This document shows, piece by piece, positions 49,655-60,124 of a stretch of DNA of 64,000 bases (the first letter of the stretch is position 1; each line of letters starts with the position of its first letter). Both the position numbers and the translations under genes were made by a program. Source of the stretch: Phlebopus portentosus. Its lineage: Eukaryota; Basidiomycota; Agaricomycetes; Boletales; Boletinellaceae. Below the pieces are notes generated by a model that saw only the letters and a program-made list of their open reading frames with translations, was not told the DNA's origin and made no database searches. The DNA lies in the NCBI GenBank assembly GCA_037892935.1, contig JAYXKI010000005.1, positions 2,356,001-2,420,000 of the forward strand, given 5' to 3'.

Positions 49655-50833
49655 TCAGTCAATCAAAGAAAGCCCAGTGACGGTGCCATCCCATTCAGCC
49701 GGTCCATTATGCAACCCGCCCGCCTGCATAGCATGCTTCATCTCAGCCAGCTGAGGAAGCCACTCTTCCAAAGGTGGATTCATATGCTCGGTTTCGTAGT
49801 AGACGGTGCTCTGGGGCTGCGCCGGTGTGAACTGAGCTGGGTGGAGAGAGTATGTGCGGCTAGCATCATAGGTCTGCATCGCTTCGGGGCCGTAGGGATA
49901 GTAATAATTGTGTGTATATCCCTGAGGATACGCTGAGACGGGTGCATAGTACTGATTCAGCGGAGCGGATTCCTGGGGTACAGGAGATGGACAAGTAGAA
50001 ATAGAAGAGGACGCAGAACCAGTGGTGACGCTCTCGGCGTCCGAGATCGAGGACGTCGTGCAAGCTGGAGCGGAAGGTGGAACGGAGACGGAGATGGAAG
50101 GGTAGTTGAATCGCGAGTTATACGACTCGTCATGCGCAAAGGATGAAGCAGAGGGTGTCATGTCTTCAGCATCGCAATCCATATTGCCAGCTTGACGCGT
50201 CTCGGTTCCGTCAAGCCAAATCTGAACCTTCTCATCGGACGGTGAAGTTTCGACCGCATTATCCATACGTAGATCTCCGCTAGATTCTGGACTAGAGGCA
50301 ACCTCTCGGTTCGTCGATCTATCAACATCAATAGGCTGAGGCAAACTCTTGACTGAATTTGCCCTAGTTCTGCCGGGATGTCCGCGCCGATAATAGCCAT
50401 GAGCACGTTTCTCGTGCCTGATCAAAGCAGGAATGTCACTGAAAACTCGTCCACATCGTTCGGGATACGGAGAGGTGGAATTGAGCGCATCTTCAGCAGT
50501 ACATGGAAGCGTGCACTTGTGTTTCACTTTCTCGCTGAAAGAAACAGAAAGAATTGGTACGAGAAACAAAGATGACAATATTGATAAAACTCACTGAACT
50601 GCTGCGATATGCGTCTTCACATTCGACTTCTGCAGAGAAGAAAATTTGCATCCTTCGTAAGGGCAACGATGCTCGTATTGGGATCGTTTAGGGTCGTGGA
50701 CGAGAAGATGCCGTTCAAGCGCGTACATCCTCTTGAAAACCTTCCCACATGTCGAGCAGCGTGGCTTGGTGTCATCGTCAAATCCTGGTTCGACAAATTG
50801 CAGAGACTGCGAAGATGAAGGGCTCGAAGTCAT
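49655..50833 (-). CDS. C2H2 zinc-finger protein, putative transcription factor
   Basis: Two exons (50833-50595 and 50534-49655) sum to 1,119 nt, or 372 residues, with a phase-2 intron bounded by gtgagt and tttcag. Exon 1 carries two fingers, CSTCGKVFKRMYALERHLLVH (C-x2-C-x12-H-x3-H) and CPYEGCKFSSLQKSNVKTH. A third, less regular finger spans the intron and the start of exon 2 and ends CGRVFSDIPALIRHEKRAH. The remaining 240 residues are disordered, Ser- and Tyr-rich (GYTHNYYYPYGPEAMQTYD, VYYETEHMNPPLEEWLPQL). Adjacent C2H2 fingers at the N-terminus with a disordered activation-like tail fit a sequence-specific regulator. The target genes are unknown. Confidence 0.85.
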
Positions 50834-51942
50834 ATTCTAAACGTATGCAGTTGCGAGGTTTGGTTTGGCTTGTGGCAATTTGTCCGTTGATGAGAATTGC
50901 AAGTAAAGGGGCAAAGAGCAGGAGGAAAGAAAGAGAGACGAGGTGTGTTTGAAAGGACGTCACATATATGTTCGGTTTCTGGATGTGGCTTGTACTAATA
51001 ATGGCAGCGCTTAGTCGTAAGGGATTGATAATCCATTGAATAGAGAGGACAACGTAGCCATCCTCATGAACGCATGAGGACAAGCACACAAAGTAACATA
51101 GCGGGTAGCGTCACGGGCGTCTCAAGTACTTGTTCTTGCTCATAACTAGTCTATTGAACGGAACCGCCGGTTTACCAGAAGTCAAGGTTATCTTGGTAGG
51201 TCTTGCCGCAAAAACGGTCTCAGAGAAAGGAAGATACGAATTGGGAACAAAGGGCAACACGAGGCAAGTTAGGGTTTATACGCGGCTGCACAGCCGCATC
51301 TCCCAAATTGGGAAAGTCTTGTTCACGCTTGACTTACTGGGACAAAGGGCTTGTCCTGTGCAAATTGTCGCGTTCCAGCAGCATCACTTTCTCAACCATG
51401 TGTGCATGACTGGACCAAGGCCTGGCGGGCACTCGGGCGTGCCGGTATAGTATCATCAAACAGTTTGACGTGCTTCTTGAACAGAAAAAAGCAAGGTTGC
51501 CTTCGTAAACAGGCCCAACTTCTACATATCTTCAAGGTCTATCGCGTTGTTTACTTAAGACGACGATGCTGTTCTACCTTTGCTATCATGCGGATTCAAG
51601 GACGACGGCTGCGTTCCTTGTTTCAGTGACACTGCTCATCACTCAGTTTTCCAGCCATCATCCATCTCGATCAAGAAAAGATGCACCTTCGAAGTGCTAC
51701 GATTTCTTTGCGTATTACATACCTTGAATTCCGAAGCAATCAAGTGCACACACGAGGTCACGGTGATCATGCACCCATATGGCAAACCATCATCAAGCCG
51801 TCTGGTCTCATGTCTCCTATGTAGTATCTGATACCTTGGCCCAAGCCTTTAAAAATAGTCGTACTACAGACGTTATGATATTGATCGTGTCTACCTTCTC
51901 TCAAGGATGTCCGAGTCGTTATGAGTCTTATGAAATAGTTGA
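50834..51942. other. Intergenic region, 1.1 kb, no gene seen
   Basis: Several ORFs under 107 codons occur on the plus strand (for example 51130-51450), without domains or splice support. The left side is the upstream region of the zinc-finger gene. Confidence 0.4.
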
Positions 51943-53634
51943 ATGCACGAGTCATTGATTGATCACGCATGGGAGGTCTATCAGCGCAGCGATAACTCCA
52001 ATTTTCTCCCTCCGAGTCTCTTGGATGACATGTCGAGCTTCGTCGGGGAATACGCAGTGGCAGCCTATGATCTCGCCGTCCTCCGATATGTAGGATTCGC
52101 CGCGATCAGTCTTGTCGCTTATGAGACCGGTACGTTGACTAGTGCTCTTTGAATTGTGTGGTCTTTTTTAGTTGGGGGCACACAGTGACTACGATTGATA
52201 AGGAGGTGAAGAGCTCCTCAGCACATCTCCTGACAGAAGCCTGACTATATTCACACCTCAGGTCCAATACTTCTGGGTGAGTGGATCTCATGGATTCACC
52301 AACATGGCGTATCGCTGAGTTCGTCTGCAGCGTCGACCTTTGTCAACGGTGACAATCATTTATCTCCTGGTATGTGACTTCTCCATTATGCACGTTTACT
52401 TTGCTTTATTGTCCGTCAGAACCGTTGCTTTGGTTTAGGCGTTGCTTTGCTCTATCTGTATGGTGAGCACCACGAGAATAAATGGACGAAATCCGATAGA
52501 GTCTGAGGATGGAGTTAGGTGATACGCTTCAAGAATTTTCTGATGTCTCGTAAGTCCTGCGTCCAGCCTACAAATAGATGTACGTCTAATGATAAGATCA
52601 GATGTATGTTCCATATCGTAGAATATGTTGCAAAATCTAACTATGACGTACAGGCATGCGCATCGTCAAAGTGGCTGCTTGTTGCGGTGAGCCAGTTGAG
52701 ACTTATCGGGAAAGAAAAAATGCTGGACGGCGATAACTTTGACTCTAGGCTGGACCATGATCCTACTAGCTGATGGTCACTCGTACTACCATCTGTCACT
52801 TTATATTGATTTATCCCATTTCCATGACGTTAGCTATCATGGTTATTCGCGTGCATGCACTTTTCGGACGCAGTGAGAGATCTCTTCACAAGGTCTTGGA
52901 TTCGTCTGATCACTCTTGTAGCTCGCCTTGCGACAGTCTTCCTTGGATCCTCGTATTTTGCGCAGGTTTAAATAATGTTGAGTATGTTGATCGCGTATGA
53001 ACGCAAATTTGAAGGTCAGCATATTAAGAATGTGTAAGACGAATGGCGAAGCTACACTTGTAACCCACAGAGTTTGTTCTGGAAGCGCCTCGGACTTGTG
53101 GGTCTATCACTCCCAGTTGGTTTAGCACTTACTGGTTCGTCTTGACAGTTCAATCAGTTGACGTCGAACTTACTCATACTCCATTATCTACTGCGTTTTT
53201 TAATGTAATTGTAGGATTCCTACACTGTTATTTGAGTTCATGCTACTCTGCATGACTTTATACAAATCGATTGCTTCCGGTGCCTTTGAAAGCGGATCTG
53301 GTACCTATAGGAGACCCAGTTTATATCGAGTACTCGTCAGGGACCAGGTGGTATTTTTTGTCAGGTAAATGTTATGCATCTTCTCAGTTCGTAGTGCTCA
53401 GCATATATTTATTTTTATACTGCGAAAAGTATCCTACTCTCCGGAGTCGTGAACATTGCATTATGGCAGGGTATCCCTGAAGGAAAGCCGAATAACGAGG
53501 GGTTAACATTGTCCGTTGCAATAACGTGCATCCTGGGATGTCGAATTCTGCTTGATTTACGGGAAGCGGCGTATGAGCAAGAGGAATTTACACTTTCTTC
53601 CACTGGTTCGGAAGGCGGAATATTATTTCGCTGA
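51943..53634 (+). CDS. DUF6533-family multi-pass membrane protein C
   Basis: Exon 1 encodes MHESLIDHAWEVYQRSDNSN and the first helix AVAAYDLAVLRYVGFAAISL. Two short exons then join in frame as LVAYETVTTIDKEVQYFW, the DUF6533 core, using splice sites near 52130/52188 and 52204/52260. Later exons carry AIMVIRVHALFGRSER, IPTLLFEFMLLCMTLYKSI, a Ser/Gly-rich loop with YRRPSLYRVLVRDQVVFFVR, and the last exon VNIALWQGIPEGKPNNEGLT and SVAITCILGCRILLDLREAA. The VHALFGR, the FEFMLLCMTLYKS helix and the closing LGCRILLDLREA match proteins A and B in position. Some interior borders (52380-52790) are uncertain; a broken copy cannot be fully excluded. Function unknown. Confidence 0.65.
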
Positions 53635-54119
53635 CTTGTTGTGTTGTCATTATTCGTCGATGTTACATAATAAAGGATTCTGACTAATCGGACAATGCCG
53701 AATTCGATTTCTTGGACAATCAGCCACAACCACACCGCCTTTCAGGTTGACCAAAGCCAACTTCATTCCTCTCTACATCGAAGACGCTCTCTACATTGGG
53801 ACGGCACGCTTTGACTTTTGGCCAGTGCCCAATCATCTCGCCCTCACCGGTCCGAAGTATCATCTTCAAGCCTAAGATGCACAGTGGACATGCAATCGTG
53901 ACGCTTACGATGCCAGTGTGGCTGTCTGAGGCTGAATTTACTCACATGAAATTTAAGGATCTTCGCTTCATGCGCTCTGACTGCTCTCCCTCTCACCACT
54001 ATCTCGTCTCTTCCCTTCGCTTTGCAATTCTCTCCTGATTTCTATGGTATCGCGCCGAGTGCGAACGACGGGAAGGAGCAGGCCTGCTGCGTACGTTCGT
54101 CTTTTCCCCTTCTTTCTGG
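53635..54119. other. Intergenic region, no gene seen
   Basis: Only a short ORF (53796-54038) of no known type. It may be the leader or promoter of the next ORF. Confidence 0.35.
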
Positions 54120-54608
54120 ATGATAGCTAATCTTCGCGCCATGAGCCGGGAACCGGATAATCCAGAGGGTGAAAAGAAAGGTCTCATAAATGAACGCAAG
54201 TCGCGTGAACATCTCAGAAAGTCGTCTATCGATCTTTTCTCTAACTCCTCCGAAACATTTGACCTTTCCTGCATTCCCGACGCCTCGCAGGGGCTAGAGC
54301 CATTTTCGCGGGAAGATATATATGAGATGCTCTCGGACCCATTTTGGCGAGAAATAATTCTTGAAGCCCAAAACGATGCAAAGACGTACCTAAATGACAT
54401 TCACCACCTTGAAAATCTCCACGAGGAGTACTGGTGGACGCTTGGTGTGGACCCAAGAGCGATTCGGCGTCCTGAGCCACACAGCTCTCATGTGGATGAA
54501 GATCTAGGCATCTTCACCGATCACCACTTGACCCATGGCTCATGCAGACGGGATAAGAAAGCCAAAGTCACCGAGGCTTGTATTGATCCGTCTTTGATAT
54601 TTTCGTGA
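54120..54608 (+). CDS. Hypothetical protein, 162 residues
   Basis: A single open frame reads MIANLRAMSREPDNPEGEKK, then REHLRKSSIDLFSNSSETFD, FSREDIYEMLSDPFWREII, ENLHEEYWWTLGVDPRAIRR and ends ACIDPSLIFS. It is acidic, hydrophilic and has no membrane segment. I recognise no family. An exon upstream may exist, because the region before 54120 also has short open frames. Confidence 0.5.
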   Translation: MIANLRAMSREPDNPEGEKKGLINERKSREHLRKSSIDLFSNSSETFDLSCIPDASQGLEPFSREDIYEMLSDPFWREIILEAQNDAKTYLNDIHHLENLHEEYWWTLGVDPRAIRRPEPHSSHVDEDLGIFTDHHLTHGSCRRDKKAKVTEACIDPSLIFS

Positions 54609-55089
54609 TCTGTACGCCTCGTATGAAGAATTCGATATAATGTATCCGTCTATCTCTCAATAACGATCAAATTTTACAAAACGTCGATTGCTCGCCTGAG
54701 CCAAGAACTGACATTCCATATGAAAAAACGGCTCCAGAGACGACATGCATAACAAGATATTATTGCCGCAAAATCATTCATATTCAGTCGCGAAAAGGCA
54801 CGGTGACTTCTGCAGCTCGCGAAATTGAACCTGTACGGACCCAGAGAGAGATAAGTAGAAGTAGGAAGAATTCTTGAAACCACAACTGGCACTTCTTTTC
54901 TGAAACAAGTCCGCCCAATTACGAAGAATAATATATGGGATGGATTGTGAAATCCGAGTGAGGATCAGATCAGATCAGCAAAAGGTGAAGACGGCATTTG
55001 CCTTTGACCGAACGTGGTTACTGCGGATCCCCGCGCCGATTATTTCAAGCTGGACGCGACGAAAAATGCTATGTAAATTGTAATACAGG

Positions 55090-55725
55090 TAAGGTAGGGA
55101 AGGTATAAACTCGACTAGCTGTGACGCGCGTCGCGCGACCCTGACCTTCCTCATTTGGCACAACAACACAACTCTTTAATTCTGCCTTCCACACCTCACA
55201 AGCATACATTTGCTCTGCATACATGTCTTTGGATTGTAGATGCCTACAGATATATGTTTTTAATTTTCAAAAATACTAAGATTTGGCCGACCAATTAAGG
55301 AAACAAGTTTTTTGTACCAAATGGCTCAGAATTCATTTTCCATCATCCTGGCGAAGTTTCAGAAATTTTTTGAATTTTGACCTCTGGATTTTTGCCGCAT
55401 CCCGGAGAAGTCCGAATGACTAATACAGCCTATATATGGTAATTTTATGCTTAGTTAACTGTTATTAGTAAGAGTCATTTCTTATGGATTCCAAGGGTGC
55501 TTGGAACTCAGCATAGACTTGTTTAAATATCATAAAAAGCATTCTATCATACCTTAAGACACATTGGCAGACAAATGCTATGATATTTTGGTGTTCAACA
55601 AGTACCGGGATATCTGACCTCGAGATTTTTGCCACTAGGGTCCTTCCTAATTGGGCTAGATCAGGGACTTTCAGGGTCATCAGTCACATGTGACAGCTAG
55701 TCGAGTTTATACTTTCCCTACCTTA
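55090..55725. mobile_element. Putative MITE with 33-bp terminal inverted repeats (636 bp)
   Basis: Positions 55090-55122 (start taaggtagggaaggtataaa) match the reverse complement of 55693-55725 at 32 of 33 bases. A weaker match continues inward for about 22 more bases and ends with an exact gaccctga on each side. The interior is AT-rich and has no transposase ORF. Flanks show no clear target-site duplication. The left arm keeps CG pairs where the right arm has CA or TG. Confidence 0.7.
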
Positions 55726-55948
55726 GGTACATTAAGTCTCCGGGCCCCCTGCTTTAGGAAGGAGGATTTGCGAGCTCTATCTGGTACTATAAGCGTCGGA
55801 TAGCACTCGCCAACTTGCTCATATCGGCAAAGGTGAGGGATCTCCTCGTTTCGCTGTTGTTTGTTTCCCGAGAAGGCATGCAAATCACCTTCCATAAATG
55901 GGGGGGCCGAAGACTTTTTGTACCCACCTGTAGTTATGGTTGCATTCA

Positions 55949-56284
55949 ATGTTGTACCGCTGCCGTCCCGCACTCCTTCGGCCTTCGTTTTCGCGTTACT
56001 TCAGCGCTGGAAGAGTTGTAAATACTCTCCATATCCGTAATCTCCCACCTAATTATCGGAAGACCTCTTTGCGCCCCGGGAAGAATGCAGCGTGTTTCCC
56101 TCCCTTCCAACCTACATACCAATCTAGTGATGATCTGAAAGGCCTGCATTGGCCGGAAGAGAACCTTACGTTGACGGCTTATGAAGGCGGTGGATTCTAT
56201 CCAGCGCGACTTGGAGAAACTTTCGACGAAGGACGATTCGTCATCATAAGGAAACTTGGCTGGGGCGGATCTGCGAGCGTTTGA
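55949..56284 (+). pseudogene. Truncated serine/threonine kinase, SRPK-like N-terminus only
   Basis: The frame begins MLYRCRPALLRPSFSRYFSA, an Arg/Ser-rich start, and continues KGLHWPEENLTLTAYEGGGF, YPARLGETFDEGRFVIIRKL and the glycine-rich ATP loop GWGGSASV. The approach EGGGFYPxRLGExF just before the loop is typical of the SRPK-type kinases of basidiomycetes. It then stops at once (TGA at 56282). No ATP-lysine, HRD or DFG region follows. Peroxidase sequence begins within 40 bp, so the catalytic domain is missing. Confidence 0.75.
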
Positions 56285-56289
56285 TTAGC

Positions 56290-57263
56290 AAGGGATCGCA
56301 GGTAATTCCAGGACAGTGTCGGTTTCTCCCTAACCGGAAATGTCGCGCCGTTCTTCACTCGCCACCTTGTTTCTTGATACAGTCTGCGACTGTGGTTGGT
56401 GTGTCGAACTGTCCTGGAGCAACACGTCCTCAGTTCTTGGTTGGGCGTCCGAATGCAACTGCTCCTGCCCAGGATTGTACAATACCCGGTCCTGCAGACT
56501 CAGTCAGAAGTATTCTTTCGCCTTCTTCAGATGCCGGCTTCACTTCGGATGAAGTTGGGCACCTCCTCGCCTCTTACACTGAGGCTCGTTCCGACACAAT
56601 CCTTCCAGTCAAGCAGCGGCGCCTTTTGATAGCACCCTATTGATTTGGACACTCGATTTTTCTAAGAGACCATGCTAAAATGTACCGACGTTCCTTTCGA
56701 GCGCAAGAAACCAAATGAGACTGGCGGCGAAATTAAACCACCCCTTGCGGCCGGACGCGGGATGCGTCTCCAATCCGAGTTACTGTTGCTCGCGATCATG
56801 TATGTCCGACTTCTTGTGTGCTAGGAATCTGATCCGAGCACATATTATTTACAGCATACTGTGTACGAATGCCAGAGCATGGTCCACAATCAGGATCTCA
56901 TGATGGGGGACTTTAGAACGGCAATGATGAGGCCCTCAGTTGCCGAACAAAATACAGACGAGTCTGTCGACTGTTCTGAGCTGATTCGGGTCCCGAAAAT
57001 GCCTGTGAAGGCTCACGATATGTAAGAGGTTTTTTTTTTTTGTGCACTATTTGAAATATCTTCACTGACAAATCCTACAGCTTCTCTGGCGGTGGGAGTG
57101 CTGAAGATGTGGAACAGGCTTGCAAGTCTCCTTTCCCTCGCCTTGCGTTTGATCGTGAGTGAAATTTAGCCGCTGAAGCTAAATGACGTCTTATGCGTGT
57201 GATCCTGTTTAGCCCATATTGATTCCGGTATGTCCGGACGGCTCGATTGATCTTGCCGATTGC
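56290..57263 (+). pseudogene. Class II peroxidase relic (peroxidase 3)
   Basis: Fragments align in order with peroxidases 1 and 2. NVAPFFTRHLVS (56338) is followed by a stop; then SNCPGATRPQFLVGRPNATA, SDEVGHLLASYTEARSDTIL, a frameshifted PFDST segment (56620), GMRLQSELLLLA (56765), HTVYECQSMVHNQDLMMGDF (56855) and VDCSELIRVPKMPVKA. It ends VEQACKSPFPRLAFD and IPVCPDGSIDLADC (57235). The first half, including signal peptide, distal Arg/His and Mn-ligand Glu residues, is absent. The proximal heme His is Tyr (ASYT instead of ASHT). Frames shift at least twice. It is therefore non-functional. It lies on the opposite strand to peroxidases 1 and 2. Confidence 0.85.
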
Positions 57264-57734
57264 CCGCCTAAAACTGATAGAGGGACGGGCATGATGTTCC
57301 AATTCGCTAATAATTACCCGCGAATGCAGGTATCATTGTTTCCTAATTGTTATTCGCGAGACATTGTCTTCATCGTGATCCACTGGCTTATGCTCAATGC
57401 TCGTAGGGCAGCTTGTACCTGACGAATACGGAATGCTCCAACTTCCATCCAAGGAACGCTGACAGGAGCGCCCAATCATGGGACCATAGTGAATCCACTG
57501 TGGCCACAGATACCAATTATAATTTGAAAGAAGATCTTCCTGACGTCAATTACGACCTTGGTGCGCATATCTGTGGTGTGTCTCCAGTGGAGCATCGACT
57601 ACTATATATTCTCAACCACCGTTCCATCTCTGTATAATCACCTCTCTTACTGGCCTGGGCAGGTTGCTCATCATCTCTTCAGTGCTAAATCCTTCGTCGG
57701 CGCGCACTTGTCGTTATCTTGCTAATCTAGCACG
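57264..57734. other. Region after the peroxidase relic
   Basis: Continues the last relic frame without a stop as RGTGMMFQFANNYPRMQ and then QLVPDEYGMLQLPSKER after a possible intron. I cannot place these pieces. The rest is the promoter region of the next gene. Confidence 0.3.
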
Positions 57735-58301
57735 ATGCCTCTTTTGAAGCACAAAAACCAACTCGACCCAGTCGTTGACCATGCGCCCGATGAGTCTTCA
57801 AACCGCAAGGGCTCTCTTTTCTCGCGACGCCGCCGCTCTACGTCCGATGACATGCAACTGAGCTCCCGTTCAGCGGAAACGGATGCAAATGGACACCACG
57901 ACGTCAATGAACGCTCCAATACCCGCGGAGGCTTCTTTTCTCGCCGTCGCTCTCGTTCCTCCGACGATTCAATGAGGAGCAGCGGCAACCGTTCCGGTAT
58001 CAAGTCTCGCCAGTTCAACGATCCATCAATCATTGCTGCACGTCGAAAGGTGTCCGGTGCCGAGGAGGCAGAACGCCAGGCAGACCGTGCTCTTGTCGAG
58101 GCACGCGCGACAGTCCGCGAGGCAAGGCAGCACGTTAAGAATCTCGAACGCGAGATTGAAGAAGAGTAAGCTCGGCTCGTTATCTTCCGTTTACGTAGAA
58201 TAGCATGCTTATTCCTATATAGAGCTCGCTTGCACAGGCTAAAACAGAAGGAAGCAAAACAAGTCAGCAAATCCGCTAAAGGCTTGGGTAGATATAGCTG
58301 A
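57735..58301 (+). CDS. Small basic coiled-coil protein of unknown function
   Basis: Two exons (57735-58165 and 58223-58301) join in phase 2 with gtaagc and tatag. The N-terminal 90 residues are Ser/Arg-rich with two related motifs, GSLFSRRRRSTSDD and GGFFSRRRSRSSDDS, which look like phosphorylation-prone repeats. The C-terminal 75 form a helix with heptad character, AEEAERQADRALVEARATVR, EARQHVKNLEREIEEEARLH, and a basic end KSAKGLGRYS. I know this type of small protein in other mushrooms only as hypothetical. Total 188 residues. Confidence 0.8.
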
Positions 58302-58697
58302 GCGGCACCGTCATTCATACGTATACCACCTATTCCACACGTGTGCCCTTATTTCGTTTCTCTATGTCCAGTGATCAGAGATACACTTCCTAATAGGCTT
58401 CACTTTTCTAAGTGTACCTTTTTATACCAGACCGGACTCGCAATATTATACTCCATTATTACACACCGGGCAAAAACTCATTTCTGAACTGTGCGAATGT
58501 AACCCAGAATGGAAAATGAGCCAATCGGATGAGGGTTTTCCCGTTCCGATTAAAATTTCTAAGGGCTTGGAAATGATTTTTTGCCTAGTGTGTTAGGAAT
58601 AAATACTAAAGAGCGATAACTACAAATATCACGAATCAAACGTCAAATGCTGTTATGCCAGGATAAAATGTTACACTGATCTATCAAAGTCTACACC
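58302..58697. other. Convergent 3' intergenic region
   Basis: No gene is seen. It holds the 3' ends of the coiled-coil gene and peroxidase 2, which converge. Confidence 0.4.
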
Positions 58698-60030
58698 TTA
58701 AGAGGAATCCTCACAATCGTCAGTACCGTCTGGGCATTGAGGGATCACTGTCTGTGGTCCGGCTAGAGATAAGGAGACTTAGAACAAAGTGACATGGAAA
58801 CTCGGCATGGGGTCACTTACAGTCAGCGCTGAGGGTAGGGAAAGGCGATGCGGAGCAGGCTTGCTCGACGTCAGCCTGGCTTGTGCTTGCCGGGAAGGTA
58901 GCATGCTGCTTAACGAGCGGAGGGGTGTCGGGAGAACTTCGGTGCAATCGACGAGCTTGCTGACGTCCTGGCCGATGTTAGCAAGCTTGATCATTGACGA
59001 GCGGAAGTCGTCACGCATGGGCTGCTGATTGTCGACCATGCTCTGCCATTCGCATGCAGTGCGCGGGTCGCGGGCAAGAGCGAAGTCAGATTGCAAGCGC
59101 ATTTCGCGTGAGTCTGGGAGTGGTGAGTCGACCTCTGCCCCAGGAATGCTGCTGTTTACGCCAAAGGGCAGGCCCTTCCCCTTTAGGAGCACTTCTACGA
59201 AAATCTGAGAGTCGGATTAGAAACGTCCTTTAAAAAATAAAATAAGAAACTCGCTTGTGAGTCGAACGTGAAAGGCGTGCTATCAAATGGTAAACCGTCT
59301 TGCCCTGGAATGAGCGTGTCCGATCGTGCCACAGTGTGGCTGATAAATTCCAGAGTCAATAAGCTTGGGTACGAAGAAACAGGGCTATGACATACGATGC
59401 GAGCAAATGGATAATCTCGTCAGAGTTGATCCCGACATCGGCAAATCGGTCTATGATGTGGTCCGCACTGTCCTGCGGCTCTGGAACGGTTCCATCTTGT
59501 GCAGGGATGGTAGCGTTCGGACGGCCCGCGGGGAACTGAAGTTGAGGAGCACCGGGACAATTCGTCAAACCAAGCGCGGCGCCGAACTGGATGAGATCGC
59601 CAGCGGTGACATTGTGTTCGCAAGGAAAGGCAAAAGGCCATCGACAGCATCATCTGTGCCGTTGTTTGCGCGGAAATTGGTCTCAGTATCCCTGAAGATA
59701 ATAACTGAGCCGTCGGCCCCTCCGCCAGTGAAGGCGCCGCTGTTGGAGAACCCGACAGCGTCGTGGAAGGTCAAGCGGAGTACCTCGTGCACTTCTTCAC
59801 CACATTCGTTCTGGAAGTGGTTGGTCTGGAGGTCTTCTGCGAGCTCAAAGAAGATGCAGCACTGGATCAGGCAAGTCAGTTTTTCTTCACTGGCCAGGTT
59901 GGACGTTTGGTGAACCTACCGCCTCGTTGCTCGCGGTGTTCTTGCCGTCGGGACAGGTAACACGCTTATAGTTGGCAGCACCGGCCAGAGTAGCGAGAGC
60001 TACGGTAGAAAGCGTGATCTTGGAAAGCAT
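58698..60030 (-). pseudogene. Class II heme peroxidase with two frameshifts (peroxidase 2)
   Basis: It is closely related to peroxidase 1. Exon 1 (60030-59920) encodes the signal peptide MLSKITLSTVALATLAGAAN and KRVTCPDG. Exon 2 begins 59861: [20 protein letters not shown], with distal Arg/His and both Mn-ligand Glu. Frameshift 1 lies near 59620: PFLAN changes register before [31 protein letters not shown] follows after an intron (59396/59339), with the heme His and Mn Asp kept. The next intron (59254-59205) starts with GC, not GT. Frameshift 2 lies near 58921-58935, between VDCTEVLP and the C-terminal ATFPASTSQADVEQACSASP; without it the end would read QCPDGTDDCEDSS. Both could be sequencing errors. 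A 59-bp GT-AG intron at about 59645-59587 would mend the first but delete conserved residues. Compared with peroxidase 1, one intron is lost after LGL. Confidence 0.82.
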
Positions 60031-60115
60031 AAGAACAAGTGAAAGGATTGTAAGGAAGGAAGGAAGGAATTCTGACTACTCGGTTGACTGAAGAGCAAGA
60101 GGTGCGCTGCCCTGG

Positions 60116-60124
60116 CTTTTATAG
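60116..60124 (-). promoter_or_regulatory. TATA box of peroxidase 2
   Basis: ctataaaag on the minus strand, about 88 bp before the start codon at 60030, a strong TATA type. It is intact although the coding sequence is not. Confidence 0.6.

Noticed and set aside
32297..55725. Whether the two 635/636-bp inverted-repeat elements belong to the same family
   Set aside because: Their termini and interiors share no sequence that I can see; the equal length seems coincidental.
59587..59645. 59-bp GT-AG stretch as a real intron of peroxidase 2
   Set aside because: It restores the frame exactly, but its donor gtcgat is poor and it would delete a conserved segment that peroxidase 1 encodes; a frameshift is more likely. 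It is kept as a test in the findings.
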